From the NCBI GenBank assembly GCA_902614915.1, contig CACMMX010000003.1, forward strand, positions 32,489 through 96,488: DNA of 64,000 nt, written 5' to 3'. Positions 17,243 through 28,291 of this stretch are shown piece by piece. Numbering within the stretch: the stretch's first letter is position 1; every line of letters starts with the position of its first letter. This stretch comes from an uncultured Cryomorphaceae bacterium. Its GTDB lineage: Bacteria > Bacteroidota > Bacteroidia > Flavobacteriales > Schleiferiaceae. The translations under genes were made by a program, and so were the position numbers. The notes beneath the pieces were generated by a model, which did no database searches, was not told the DNA's origin, and saw nothing but the letters and a program-made list of their open reading frames with translations.

Positions 17243-18187
17243 TCAATCTTTCCGGTCGTATGCAGTTATTATTTTCTTAACCAAGGGATGTCTTATGACG
17301 TCTCGTCCATCTAATTCAACAAAGCCGATTCCCTTGATTCCTTTTAAAGTGGTAATGGCCTCTTTAAGACCACTTTTTTGATGTTTTGGTAAGTCTATCT
17401 GGGAAGTATCGCCAGTAATTATAAAGCGTGCGTTTTCACCCATTCGAGTTAAGAACATTTTCATTTGAGCAGTCGTTGTATTCTGACTCTCATCTAAAAT
17501 CACATAGGCATCATCTAGTGTGCGCCCTCTCATGAAAGCTAGTGGGGCAATTTCTATGGTACGATTCTCCAGATAAAATTCTAATTTTTCTTTGGGAATC
17601 ATATCACGTAAAGCATCATATAAAGGCTGCAAATACGGATCTAATTTTTCTTTCAAGTCACCGGGTAAAAAGCCCAGGTTTTCACCTGCTTCAACAGCTG
17701 GCCGCGTCATAATGATTCTTCGGACTTCACGGTTTTTAAGAGCGCTCACTGCTAAAGCTACGGCAGTATATGTCTTTCCGGTACCTGCTGGCCCAACAGC
17801 AAAAACTAAGTCATTAGTCATAGCTGTCTCCACCAGTTTGTGTTGGTTCGTAGTCTTGGCTTTGATAATACGACCTTGTGGACCGTGCAAAATCACTTCA
17901 TCTTTAAGCATGGTATGCCTAGTGCGGGTAGTGTCCCTTGCCTGAATCAATTCTTCCAAAGCCCGTTCATCGAGTCGCTTGTTCTTTCTAACGTATGCAA
18001 CGATTGCTTCGAGCTTATTCTCAAATTCTTCAATACTTTCTTGTGGTCCGCTGACCTTCATCTCGTGGCCACGAGCTACAATTTTTAGTGCTGGAAAATA
18101 AGCGCCAATCTGCTTGAGATAGACATTGCTTGGTCCGTAGAGCTGCGCTGGATCCGCACCTGTGAGTTCAAAAACCTTTTGTGTCAA
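17243..18187 (-). CDS. phoH: PhoH-like ATPase, TTG start
   Basis: P-loop NTPase of the PhoH family, linked in other bacteria to RNA metabolism and phosphate stress. 314 residues: an N-terminal KH-like segment (about 25-75), Walker [17 protein letters not shown] (131-146), a [25 protein letters not shown] block and Walker B-like [23 protein letters not shown]. The start is unusual: codon TTG at 18187 is preceded directly by an in-frame TAA, and no ATG occurs before residue 43, well inside the conserved part, so TTG is the only start that keeps the family N-terminus. It is divergent from the gene at 18287 across 99 bases. Confidence 0.93.
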   Translation of the reverse strand: MTQKVFELTGADPAQLYGPSNVYLKQIGAYFPALKIVARGHEMKVSGPQESIEEFENKLEAIVAYVRKNKRLDERALEELIQARDTTRTRHTMLKDEVILHGPQGRIIKAKTTNQHKLVETAMTNDLVFAVGPAGTGKTYTAVALAVSALKNREVRRIIMTRPAVEAGENLGFLPGDLKEKLDPYLQPLYDALRDMIPKEKLEFYLENRTIEIAPLAFMRGRTLDDAYVILDESQNTTTAQMKMFLTRMGENARFIITGDTSQIDLPKHQKSGLKEAITTLKGIKGIGFVELDGRDVIRHPLVKKIITAYDRKD

Positions 18188-18229
18188 TTACTGCTGTGTT
18201 GAGTACTGTTTTAGAAGGCGGAATTGCCT

Positions 18230-18237
18230 TACTTTTG
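18230..18237 (+). promoter_or_regulatory. Candidate -7 box (TACTTTTG)
   Basis: TAnnTTTG match about 50 bases before the ATG at 18287. It would drive the SAM hydrolase-like to DUF4340 operon. No clear -33 partner is seen. Confidence 0.4.
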
Positions 18238-18286
18238 ACAAAGTAACTACATTTTCATTAATACACCACGTGGTCACGGCACTTCT

Positions 18287-19075
18287 ATGGGATTAATCAC
18301 TTTATTATCAGATTATGGCCTTCGCGATAATACCGTTGCTCGACTAAAAGTTCGCGTACTACGACGTATTGAAAACATAAAAATCGTAGATATTAGTCAC
18401 CTTGTAGAACCACATAATATACTGGAAGCAGCCCATATTCTTCGCGGGGTTTACAGAGACTTTCCGAAAGGAACCATCCATTTGGTAATGGTTGGGACAT
18501 CGGCTCAAGAAGGTTGTGAATACATTTGTTTAAAATCGAATGGACAGTATTTTTTGGGTACAAACAACGGATTACTAACAAGTGTTTTAAGGAAAGAGAA
18601 ATTTACTGGTGCGCGCTCATTGGATATACGCGGAATTAATCCTGATGACGATAAAGAGATTCTTGCTACTGCTGCTGCTCATCTGAGTGACGGAGGAAAA
18701 ATGGACGTATTGGGACCGGCGTTATCATCAGTGAAACGCCTCAAGGAGCAGGTTCCCGGGGTGAATGAGCATGCAATAAGTGGAAACGTGGTTTATGTAG
18801 ACAGGTTCGGCACTTGTATGACCAACATTAGTAAAGCCATGTTTACCAATCATGTTGGAGTTCGTAAGTTTTCAGTGGAGTTGTCTAGAGGAAGAAGCAT
18901 AAAAAAGATTTATGACCGTATTGCCGACGTGCCGCAAGGAAAATTAGCAGCACTCTGGAATGAAGAAGGCATGCTTGCAATAGCTATAGGGAAGAGTGGA
19001 GGAGAACATATTAGAGGTAGTGATGAATTACTAGGAATGAAAGTCCACGACTGGGTTAGAATTGACATGGTATGA
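18287..19075 (+). CDS. SAM hydrolase/SAM hydroxide adenosyltransferase family protein (DUF62)
   Basis: 262 residues of the DUF62 family, whose characterised members split S-adenosylmethionine with water, chloride or fluoride. Visible: ITLLSDYGLRDN (4-15), IVDISHLVEPHNILEAAHIL (33-52), FPKGTIHLVMVG (59-70), GTNNGLL and the second-domain GNVVYVDRFGTCMTNIS. The Asp-Arg-His triad described for archaeal members appears incomplete: the position of the first Asp (in V-D-P-G-V-G) reads Gly70, and no HGRD-like His stretch is seen, so hydrolase activity is doubtful. It overlaps the next gene by ATGA. First gene of the gld-containing operon. Confidence 0.85.
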   Translation: MGLITLLSDYGLRDNTVARLKVRVLRRIENIKIVDISHLVEPHNILEAAHILRGVYRDFPKGTIHLVMVGTSAQEGCEYICLKSNGQYFLGTNNGLLTSVLRKEKFTGARSLDIRGINPDDDKEILATAAAHLSDGGKMDVLGPALSSVKRLKEQVPGVNEHAISGNVVYVDRFGTCMTNISKAMFTNHVGVRKFSVELSRGRSIKKIYDRIADVPQGKLAALWNEEGMLAIAIGKSGGEHIRGSDELLGMKVHDWVRIDMV

Positions 19076-19368
19076 TTCAGCGTATTGTCAAATTAGCCAT
19101 AGACCCTAAACAACCCACGGGAGATGTTTTTCGAAAGATTTTTTCGGAAAGTAAAGCGCTTATTGCTCAGCAGCCCGGTTGCCGTGGGGTACATTTACTG
19201 GAAAGTAAAAATCACTTCTTCACCCTGAGCTATTGGGATTCGGAGGCCGACTTAAACGATTATCGAGCAAGTCCTTTGTTTCAATCGGTTTGGCCAAAGA
19301 CCAAGGCATTATTTTATGATAAACCGGAGGCATGGACACGCCAAACTGTAGATAATTACAAAGCATGA
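19072..19368 (+). CDS. Small monooxygenase-fold (ABM-like) protein
   Basis: 98 residues with the dimeric alpha+beta-barrel pattern of the 'antibiotic biosynthesis monooxygenase' domain: an opening beta strand MIQRIVKLAID, a helix with VFRKIFSESKALIAQQPGCRGVHLLES, then FFTLSYWDSEADLNDYRASPLFQSVW, which is the typical W-D-S/E-L-xx-YRxSxLF block. The substrate is unknown; quinol monooxygenase is a database default only. It overlaps both neighbours by four bases, so it is tightly coupled to the fused gldFG gene. I recall this small gene beside gld genes in other Bacteroidota. Confidence 0.75.
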   Translation: MIQRIVKLAIDPKQPTGDVFRKIFSESKALIAQQPGCRGVHLLESKNHFFTLSYWDSEADLNDYRASPLFQSVWPKTKALFYDKPEAWTRQTVDNYKA

Positions 19369-21779
19369 TTGCACAATTAAGAAAGGAATTACAACTCTAT
19401 TTCTCTGGCATTTTAGGCTATTTGATCATTGGTGTTTATTTGTTTATCAACGGTCTATTGCTCTGGGTATTTAATGGACCTTTTAATTTGCTTGAGGGTG
19501 GTTATGCTTCGCTGAATAATTATTTTGGTTTGGCACCATGGGTGTTTTTATTCCTTATCCCCGCAGTGAGTATGCGCATGTTCAGCGATGAGATTAAAAC
19601 GGGAATGATGGAACTTTTAGCGGTGCGTCCAATTTCCGCTGCTCAGCTTGTGGTCGCAAAATATCTTGGTGCCCTTGTCGTTGTTATTTTAAGTATACTA
19701 CCAACGTGTATTTACCTTTGGAGTATTAGTGCCTTAGGATCACCAGTAGGAAATTTAGACTGGGGTGCAGCATTTGGATCCTTCATAGGTTTAGTGGCTC
19801 TAGGAGCCGCGTATACAGGAGTGGCATTGTTCGCCAGTGCATCTACCTCCAATAATGTGGTAGCCTTTGTGATTGGAGTGGCATTGAACGCGGTTATGTA
19901 TCTGGGTTTCGAAGCATTGGCTGATATCTATAAGTTTAGTGGATGGGAGTTGACTGTTCGCCAATTTGGTTTCAATGAACACTATACTTCAGTTTCAAGA
20001 GGCGTACTTGACGGCCGCGACTTAGGCTACTTTATAGGCGTAGTATTACTGTTTTTGAGTTTGACTTTAATCGTCCTTGGAAAAAAGTATTTACAGACAA
20101 AGCTGACTTTCAAAATAGCCTATGTTTTAAGCGCTGTCCTAATCCTTATACTTTCACAAAGCCTTCGCTTTAGATTTGACTTGACAGAGGAAGGGCGTTA
20201 TTCTTTAAGCCAAGGAACGGAATCGTTATTGGAACAGGTTGAGGAACCACTCTTAATTAAGGTGTATTTGGAAGGAGACTTTCCAGCAGGTTTTGAGCGC
20301 CTTAGACAAGAAACCCAGTATATGCTAGAAGAATGGGGGGCACGGAATTCCAATATTTTCTTCGAGTTTATAAATCCGAATCAAGCAGAGAAACCTTTAG
20401 AATTTAAAAATCAACTGGGCACAAAGGGTATTGATGCGGTTCAATTACAAATAAATACCAAAGACGGTCAAAGTGTCCTCAATATATTTCCCGCTGCTAT
20501 TTTAAGCTACCAAGAGAAAGAAGAAACGGTGGTGCTGTTAGAAGATGTTATGGTCTTTAATCCAGCAGAGCAAGTAAACATTAGTATTCAGCAATTGGAA
20601 TTTAATTTAGCACGTGCGATGAGCAAACTCCTGACAAAAGAGCGAGAAAAAATTGCAATGATTACAGGCCATGGAGAATTGTCAGCCTCAAAAACAGCAG
20701 GAATAGGCCTTGTTTTAAGCGAACATTATGCGGTGGAACGATTCTCCATGGAAACCTATAAGGCAAAGGAGAATGGTGCTCCGGATATTGAAGATATGGT
20801 ACGCCGGTTGAACAGTTTTGATTTGGCCATAATTGCAAAGCCTACAGCTTCCTTTTCTGAAATCGACAAATATTTGCTGGATCAATTTTTAATGGGCGGC
20901 GGTCATCTACTGTGGTTTATAGATGGCGTTCAGGCCGAAATGGATAGCTTGAGTTTTGGACCTGAATTTCTTGCGTATCCCACTTATTTCGATTTAAACA
21001 TCACCGATCTTCTATTTAAATATGGCATTCGGGTAAACACCAACCTGATCCAAGATATCCGATGTGCAGGAATAAACGACCGTAGAAGTATAAATCCTTG
21101 GGTATACTTTCCGCTACTTGGTTCTTCAGAACATCCAGCAGTTGCCAATATCAACGCCGTTAAAGGTGAGTTTGTTAGCACTTTAGACACCCTTGAAGCT
21201 GAAGGAATTATTAAAACTCCACTGCTGCTAAGCTCTACAAATGCTAAAAGCGTACCTACACCGCATACAGTGAGTTTGGAATCGTTGTACAATAGACCTG
21301 ACCCTAGGACTTTTACTGCTGAAAACCTCCTTGCTGGTGTCCTTTTGGAAGGAACTTTTCAAAGTGCCTACGCAAACAGAATAGCACCGCGCAATGCGGG
21401 AAGTACGCTGCCCCAGATTAAAGAAAGCACTCCAACGAGCATGGCAGTTTTTAGTGATGGAGATTTCATAAGAAATCAACTGAATTTGATTAATCCAGAA
21501 CTTCCCAGAGGCCAACCTTTACCATTGGGATTTGATCAATATACCAACATTCAATACGGTAATGACGACTTAATTCTGAATTTGGTGGATTACATGTTGG
21601 ACGATCAGGGCCTGATGGAAACAAGGACACGAGATCTAAAATTAAGGCTATTAAATGCGGATAAATTAGTTGCGGAACGCACAAAATGGAAATTCACCAA
21701 TGTTGCAGCACCTGAATTATTATTGTTATTAGTAGCATTATCATTGACTTGGTTCAGAAAAAGAAAATATGCGCGTTAA
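19365..21779 (+). CDS. Fused gliding ABC transporter proteins GldF-GldG
   Basis: 804 residues in one uninterrupted frame. Residues 1-240 match GldF, an ABC-2 type permease: MIAQLRKELQLYFSGILGYL, a core block RMFSDEIKTGMMELLAVRPI (71-90) and six hydrophobic segments up to GYFIGVVLLFLSLTLIVLGK. Residues about 245-804 match GldG: a transmembrane segment (250-265), the signature RFDLTEEGRYSLSQGT (270-285), a long periplasmic part (MITGHGELS, LLWFIDGV, FGIR-type YGIRVNTNLIQD) and a C-terminal helix ELLLLLVALSLTWF. In Flavobacterium johnsoniae these are two proteins working with the ATPase GldA in gliding. Here they are one; the junction is near base 20,090. The ATPase gene is not in the window. 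The stop overlaps the next ATG by 11 bases. Confidence 0.9.
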   Translation: MIAQLRKELQLYFSGILGYLIIGVYLFINGLLLWVFNGPFNLLEGGYASLNNYFGLAPWVFLFLIPAVSMRMFSDEIKTGMMELLAVRPISAAQLVVAKYLGALVVVILSILPTCIYLWSISALGSPVGNLDWGAAFGSFIGLVALGAAYTGVALFASASTSNNVVAFVIGVALNAVMYLGFEALADIYKFSGWELTVRQFGFNEHYTSVSRGVLDGRDLGYFIGVVLLFLSLTLIVLGKKYLQTKLTFKIAYVLSAVLILILSQSLRFRFDLTEEGRYSLSQGTESLLEQVEEPLLIKVYLEGDFPAGFERLRQETQYMLEEWGARNSNIFFEFINPNQAEKPLEFKNQLGTKGIDAVQLQINTKDGQSVLNIFPAAILSYQEKEETVVLLEDVMVFNPAEQVNISIQQLEFNLARAMSKLLTKEREKIAMITGHGELSASKTAGIGLVLSEHYAVERFSMETYKAKENGAPDIEDMVRRLNSFDLAIIAKPTASFSEIDKYLLDQFLMGGGHLLWFIDGVQAEMDSLSFGPEFLAYPTYFDLNITDLLFKYGIRVNTNLIQDIRCAGINDRRSINPWVYFPLLGSSEHPAVANINAVKGEFVSTLDTLEAEGIIKTPLLLSSTNAKSVPTPHTVSLESLYNRPDPRTFTAENLLAGVLLEGTFQSAYANRIAPRNAGSTLPQIKESTPTSMAVFSDGDFIRNQLNLINPELPRGQPLPLGFDQYTNIQYGNDDLILNLVDYMLDDQGLMETRTRDLKLRLLNADKLVAERTKWKFTNVAAPELLLLLVALSLTWFRKRKYAR

Positions 21780-22797
21780 TTCACTCAAATACCTACTTCC
21801 AATAGCAGTCCTGCTTATATCCTGCAACAACTCAAAGCAGAGCGATGGTTTGGAGGAATTAAAAGCCCAATACGATTTTGCAATAAATGATACAGCCGCT
21901 ATAACTAGGGTTGTGATCAGGGACAAAAAGCCATCAGAGGTAACACTCGAGCGCTCTTCTCAAGGTTGGTTGGTTAACGGTGTGTTTCCCGTAAGAAAGG
22001 ATGCTATTGAAGTTTTATTAGAGACGCTTGGCAATGTTACATTGAAAAATTTTGTTGCTAAAAGCGCAGTTCCAGCAGTCAATCAACGCATGGATGTCTA
22101 CGGAAAGTGGGTTGAGGTCTATAGCGGTGACCAATTGGTCAAGAATTACATAGTGGGAACCGAAACTCCTGATATGCTCGGAACGTATTACCGTATGGCG
22201 GATTCCCAATTACCCTTTTCCGTATATATCCAAGGGTTTAACGGCTATCTAACGACTCGATTCTTCACCGAGCCTTCAATGTGGAGAGATCGAACCATCT
22301 ATGGCCTAGCTCCAGATAAGATTGAAAGTATAGAAATGAAGGTAAATGGACCGGAGGGGTTTTTATGGAAGATTACTCGTAATGTCCAGGGAACATTGAA
22401 TACGCCGGCTAAAGAGGCTTCTAGTTGGTCGCTTGTAGACGAAGCATTAGAACCTTTACCAAACAATAACCCTCAAATATTGATGACTGCGATTGGTGCC
22501 GTTCGCACACTGAAGTACGAAGGTGTAGTGGTAGCATCGGATAATATCTGGATGAAAAAGGACAGCATTTTTAGCGCTACACCAGCGTTTTCATTTTTTG
22601 TGAATACAGTAGGCGGTGAAAGGTTGGAAACTCGTGCGTTTTATAAAAAAACGGAAGGTATTCTCATTGGAGAGGATGGTCAAGCCCACGAATGGGATCC
22701 TGATAGATTTTATGCGGAGCTCCCGGATGGACGAATGGCGCTTATCCAACGCTTCGGCTGGCGTAACCTCATATTGACTCCTTGGGAGTTTAACTAG
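21769..22797 (+). CDS. DUF4340 lipoprotein
   Basis: 342 residues with a lipoprotein signal (LLPIAVLLISC, lipidated Cys expected near residue 20). The mature part matches DUF4340, found next to GldG-like ABC-type proteins: TLERSSQGWLVNGVFPVRKDAIEVLLETL, then the repeat-like FVAKSAVPAVNQRMDVYG...VYSGDQLVKNYIVG and MLGTYYRMA. The family has no established function; the position, overlapping gldFG by 11 bases, suggests a periplasmic partner of that transporter. The start ATG 21769 is fixed by the signal sequence. Confidence 0.85.
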   Translation: MRVNSLKYLLPIAVLLISCNNSKQSDGLEELKAQYDFAINDTAAITRVVIRDKKPSEVTLERSSQGWLVNGVFPVRKDAIEVLLETLGNVTLKNFVAKSAVPAVNQRMDVYGKWVEVYSGDQLVKNYIVGTETPDMLGTYYRMADSQLPFSVYIQGFNGYLTTRFFTEPSMWRDRTIYGLAPDKIESIEMKVNGPEGFLWKITRNVQGTLNTPAKEASSWSLVDEALEPLPNNNPQILMTAIGAVRTLKYEGVVVASDNIWMKKDSIFSATPAFSFFVNTVGGERLETRAFYKKTEGILIGEDGQAHEWDPDRFYAELPDGRMALIQRFGWRNLILTPWEFN

Positions 22798-22861
22798 CGG
22801 TTATTAACAAAAGGGTGTGATAAAAAAAGAATCCAACAGGGCTAAAACGTATTGCGCCGTT

Positions 22862-22869
22862 TATCTTTG
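22862..22869 (+). promoter_or_regulatory. Candidate -7 box for dnaN (TATCTTTG)
   Basis: TAnnTTTG match ending 29 bases before the dnaN ATG. No TTG at the usual -33 distance. Confidence 0.45.
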
Positions 22870-22898
22870 TTTACAATCAATTGATAAGAAGACCTATT

Positions 22899-24020
22899 AT
22901 GAAATTCATCGTATCTAGTTCTAAGCTTTTGAAACAGCTCCAGCTTATAGGAGGAATTATTCAAAGCAACAACACACTTCCTATTCTAGATAATTTTTTG
23001 TTTGAACTAAAACAGGGTGAACTTACCGTGAGTGCATCAGATCTTGAAACTACAATGAGTGTGAATCTAGAGGTGGAAACTCAAGATACTGGTTCGGCTG
23101 CCGTTCCTGCAAAGGTGTTGATGGACACCTTAAAGACTTTCCCAGAGCAACCACTCACATTTACCTTTGATGAGGGGTCTCATACCATTGAATTATCCTC
23201 AGACTATGGCAAGTATTCTCTTGCATTCATAGATGGTGATGAGTTTCCAAAGTTCCCGGAATTAGAAGATGCAACTTCTGCGGTGCTGCCTGCAGAAGTA
23301 CTAGTTACAGCTATAGGTAAAACTTTGTTTGCCACCGGTAACGATGAACTTCGTCCAGTAATGAGTGGCGTATTTTTTCAGTTTGATTCCAATAGTCTCA
23401 CCTTTGTGGCAACAGATGCCCATAAATTAGTAAGATATAGAAGAACCGATTTAGGTGCGGAGAGTACCGCAGAATTCATCATGCCCAAGAAGCCATTGAA
23501 CATGCTCAGAGGTTCTATGAGTTATGATTCAACAGAGGTTCAGGTCATATACAACAGCACCAATGCACAGTTTTCTTTTGATAATGTAGTGATGGTATGT
23601 AGGTTAATTGATGGAAAGTATCCAAACTACGAAGCCGTCATTCCTCAATCAAATCCTAACGTCATGTTGGTAGATCGCGGCGCATTTTCTTCTTCTGTGA
23701 AAAGGGTAGCTATTTTCTCCAATAAAACAACGCATCAAATTCGTTTGCGCATTGCTGGGGCAGAGATGGGAATAAGTGCTGAAGATCCTGATTTTAGCAA
23801 CAAGGCAAATGAAAGATTAGCTTGCGATTATCAAGGTGACGATATAGAAATCGGTTTCAACAGTCGCTTCTTGTTAGAGATGCTGGGTAATCTGGGAGCA
23901 GATAATGTTCGTATGGAGTTAAGCGCTCCGAATCGCGCAGGTATTTTGATTCCAGCAGATGGTGCAGATGAAGGTGAGGACTTACTGATGCTCGTAATGC
24001 CAGTAATGTTAAACCATTAA
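22899..24020 (+). CDS. dnaN: DNA polymerase III beta sliding clamp
   Basis: Ring-shaped processivity clamp for DNA polymerase III. 373 residues from ATG 22899 (MKFIVSSSKLLKQLQLIGG); a TTG at 22881 would add six residues before the conserved N-terminus. The three clamp repeats are recognisable: NNTLPILDNFLFEL (domain 1), RPVMSGVFFQFDSNSLTFVATDAHKLV (domain 2) and the C-terminal GFNSRFLLEMLGNL...NRAGILIPADG...LLMLVMPVML (domain 3). It has its own upstream gap of about 100 bases. dnaN is far from dnaA here, as in other Bacteroidota. It converges with the next gene with 3 bases between. Confidence 0.97.
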   Translation: MKFIVSSSKLLKQLQLIGGIIQSNNTLPILDNFLFELKQGELTVSASDLETTMSVNLEVETQDTGSAAVPAKVLMDTLKTFPEQPLTFTFDEGSHTIELSSDYGKYSLAFIDGDEFPKFPELEDATSAVLPAEVLVTAIGKTLFATGNDELRPVMSGVFFQFDSNSLTFVATDAHKLVRYRRTDLGAESTAEFIMPKKPLNMLRGSMSYDSTEVQVIYNSTNAQFSFDNVVMVCRLIDGKYPNYEAVIPQSNPNVMLVDRGAFSSSVKRVAIFSNKTTHQIRLRIAGAEMGISAEDPDFSNKANERLACDYQGDDIEIGFNSRFLLEMLGNLGADNVRMELSAPNRAGILIPADGADEGEDLLMLVMPVMLNH

Positions 24021-24023
24021 GAT

Positions 24024-26321
<2,298 letters not shown>

Positions 26322-26325
<4 letters not shown>

Positions 26326-27821
26326 GGTCTTTCTAATGCCCCAATGGTGGCAGGTTGCTGACGCACGGTTCCTCCTAAGTCAAAGACAGGAGTAAAAGGA
26401 GTTGGAATAGCCTTGCCAAAAAGGGTAGAGGATGAATCAGGCACTAGTTTCCACTCTTCTTGAGGTATCCAAGGACATGGCAAGAAATCCCAATTCAAAT
26501 TGAATTCACTGCTTTTAAACATGGTAGTATCCGTAAGAGCGTAGTGTCCTGCCTCTGGATTCGGTTCAATTTCAATTGCGCAGTGCTCAAAAGAAATGTC
26601 GAATGTTTCTAAAGGATCTATACCTAAGGCCACTTCGCTAGATAAATTTCCGCCAATGAAGGAGTTGCTAAATGAAGCCTGAATGGCTCTCGTGTACCTA
26701 TTATTATTCGCGTCTTCAAAGAAATTTACTAAACCAATACCGCTCCCTGAGCGAGATGAAAAGCTCCAAGTGTTGTTGATGGAGCAGTGCTCAAATAAAT
26801 AGTTTCCGCCCAGTGCGTAAAGTCCATAAACTCCGCTAGGGCCAATGGCTACATTGCGTCCCGTAACATTGGCATATCCACCATACAAACTAACTCTAGA
26901 GCTGTGCGTAATGATGACATTATTGAGTTCGGCGTTTGGAGTGGTATTCCATGCGCTATCCACTCTGAGAGCCGTCGTTGCATTTTTGATAATGAGATTA
27001 CTTAAGGTAGCTTTGGTTGCCGAACCGCCCTGGATAAATACGCCGCCTAATAAACCTCCCCATTGTCCAGGCACCCATTCGTACGAAGGCTCCAATCGGT
27101 CGCCTTGAAAAACAACAGCATTGTTCATGCTTCCAGTTTGTAATGGGTCAACGTGCAATTCACCATCTCTATATACCCAAAGACCACTGCCGTTGTGAAA
27201 ATGTACTTGAGTACCGGGATCAATAGTCAAAGTATGTGCACTATCAACTACTGCGTATCCGTAGACAACATGTGGTTTGCTATTGTCCCAAATTTCGTTT
27301 TCATCTAGAATTGAATAAGCCAATTTTACAGGTGGTAATGGAGCAGTCCGATTAATGGTTAATACATTGGTGGGAAAGTGATATATGGCGTCCCATACGG
27401 TTGTGATAAGATCTACATGTTGACGTTTACTTCCATTTTCAAACCAAATACTATCCTTATAGATAAGCTCATTGGAACCAAAAGCATCTGGACTGATTTC
27501 GATAAAAATATAGATACTGTCATTGGCTAAAACCTCTGTGTTAGAGATATCCAAACCACTTATGCCATCAACATTCATACGATAGAAACTCTCTGTGCTA
27601 CGACCCAAATAAATACGGTCTATAACCATATTTTCGTTGCTATTATTGAACACTTTGAGAATTCTTGTAGAACTTGCTAATCCGGTGAAAACGGTATCCA
27701 GATAGATGGTATCTGTAGAAAAAGAGAGTTCAATATTGGAACCTGGAAAGTCTACCGTATTGCGACAGCCTATTACTGCTATAAAAAGCCAAAATGCTAT
27801 AATTAGTTTAGTGAATTTCAT
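26322..27821 (-). CDS. Lipoprotein with right-handed beta-helix-like repeats
   Basis: About 499 residues with a lipoprotein signal (LIIAFWLFIAVIGC). The start is ATG 27821; a GTG one codon upstream is less likely. The N-terminal part (20-190) looks like an immunoglobulin-type fold (STRILKVFNNSNENMVIDRIYLG). From about 190 the protein has the short beta-strand turns of a parallel beta helix: HTLTIDPGTQVHFHNGSGLWVYRDGELHV, ATLSNLIIKNATTALRV, ELNNVIITHSSRVSLYGGYANVTGRNVAI. The role is unknown; a cell-surface or periplasmic position is inferred. Conserved in Bacteroidota as a hypothetical lipoprotein. Confidence 0.78.
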
Positions 27822-27883
27822 CACAAGCGAAGCTACATTACTATTTTTGTATCACCAATTGAACGACGTGCGAACATTTAACT

Positions 27884-27891
27884 TATATTTG
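27884..27891 (+). promoter_or_regulatory. Candidate -7 box for rpmE (TATATTTG)
   Basis: TAnnTTTG match 62 bases before the rpmE ATG, with a TTG at 27859-27861, 22 bases upstream, close to the expected -33 spacing. Confidence 0.55.
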
Positions 27892-27953
27892 CCGTCCGAA
27901 ATAACGGATATGGGGCTTGGGCAAAAACTCAAGCTATTAAATACAACAACGAA

Positions 27954-28202
27954 ATGAAAACAGGAATTCATCCAGAAAATTATCGCCTATGTGTCTTTAA
28001 AGATATGGGAACAGGGGATCACTTCATTACAAAATCTTGTGCTGATGCTAAAGACACTATCGAAGTAGATGGTGTAGAATACCCACTCATTAAAATGGAA
28101 ATATCTAGCTATTCACACCCATACTATACAGGCAAAGTGAAGCTTGTAGATACCGCGGGACGTGTAGACAAATTCCGCAGCCGTTACGGAAATAAGAAAT
28201 AA
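27954..28202 (+). CDS. rpmE: 50S ribosomal protein L31 type B
   Basis: 82 residues: MKTGIHPENYRLCVFKDMGT, then KSCADAKDTIEVDGVEYPLIK and SSYSHPYYTGK, ending DTAGRVDKFRSRYG. The length and the lack of the CxxC zinc ribbon identify the C-minus (type B) L31 form, which in other bacteria replaces the zinc form when zinc is scarce; here it may be the only copy, which the window cannot show. It is a monocistronic unit with a promoter candidate 60 bases upstream and a strong terminator directly downstream. Confidence 0.96.
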   Translation: MKTGIHPENYRLCVFKDMGTGDHFITKSCADAKDTIEVDGVEYPLIKMEISSYSHPYYTGKVKLVDTAGRVDKFRSRYGNKK

Positions 28203-28229
28203 GTTAACCTAAGAGGTTATCAAAAATAT

Positions 28230-28257
28230 AGACCCGCAGTGTGCGGGTCTTTTTTTT
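28230..28257 (+). terminator. Rho-independent terminator after rpmE
   Basis: Perfect 9-bp stem AGACCCGCA / TGCGGGTCT with a 3-base loop (GTG), ending in eight T (28250-28257). It starts 28 bases after the rpmE stop codon. Confidence 0.92.
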
Positions 28258-28291
28258 GTCCTAAATTGGAACTTCATCAATAAATCATCGA

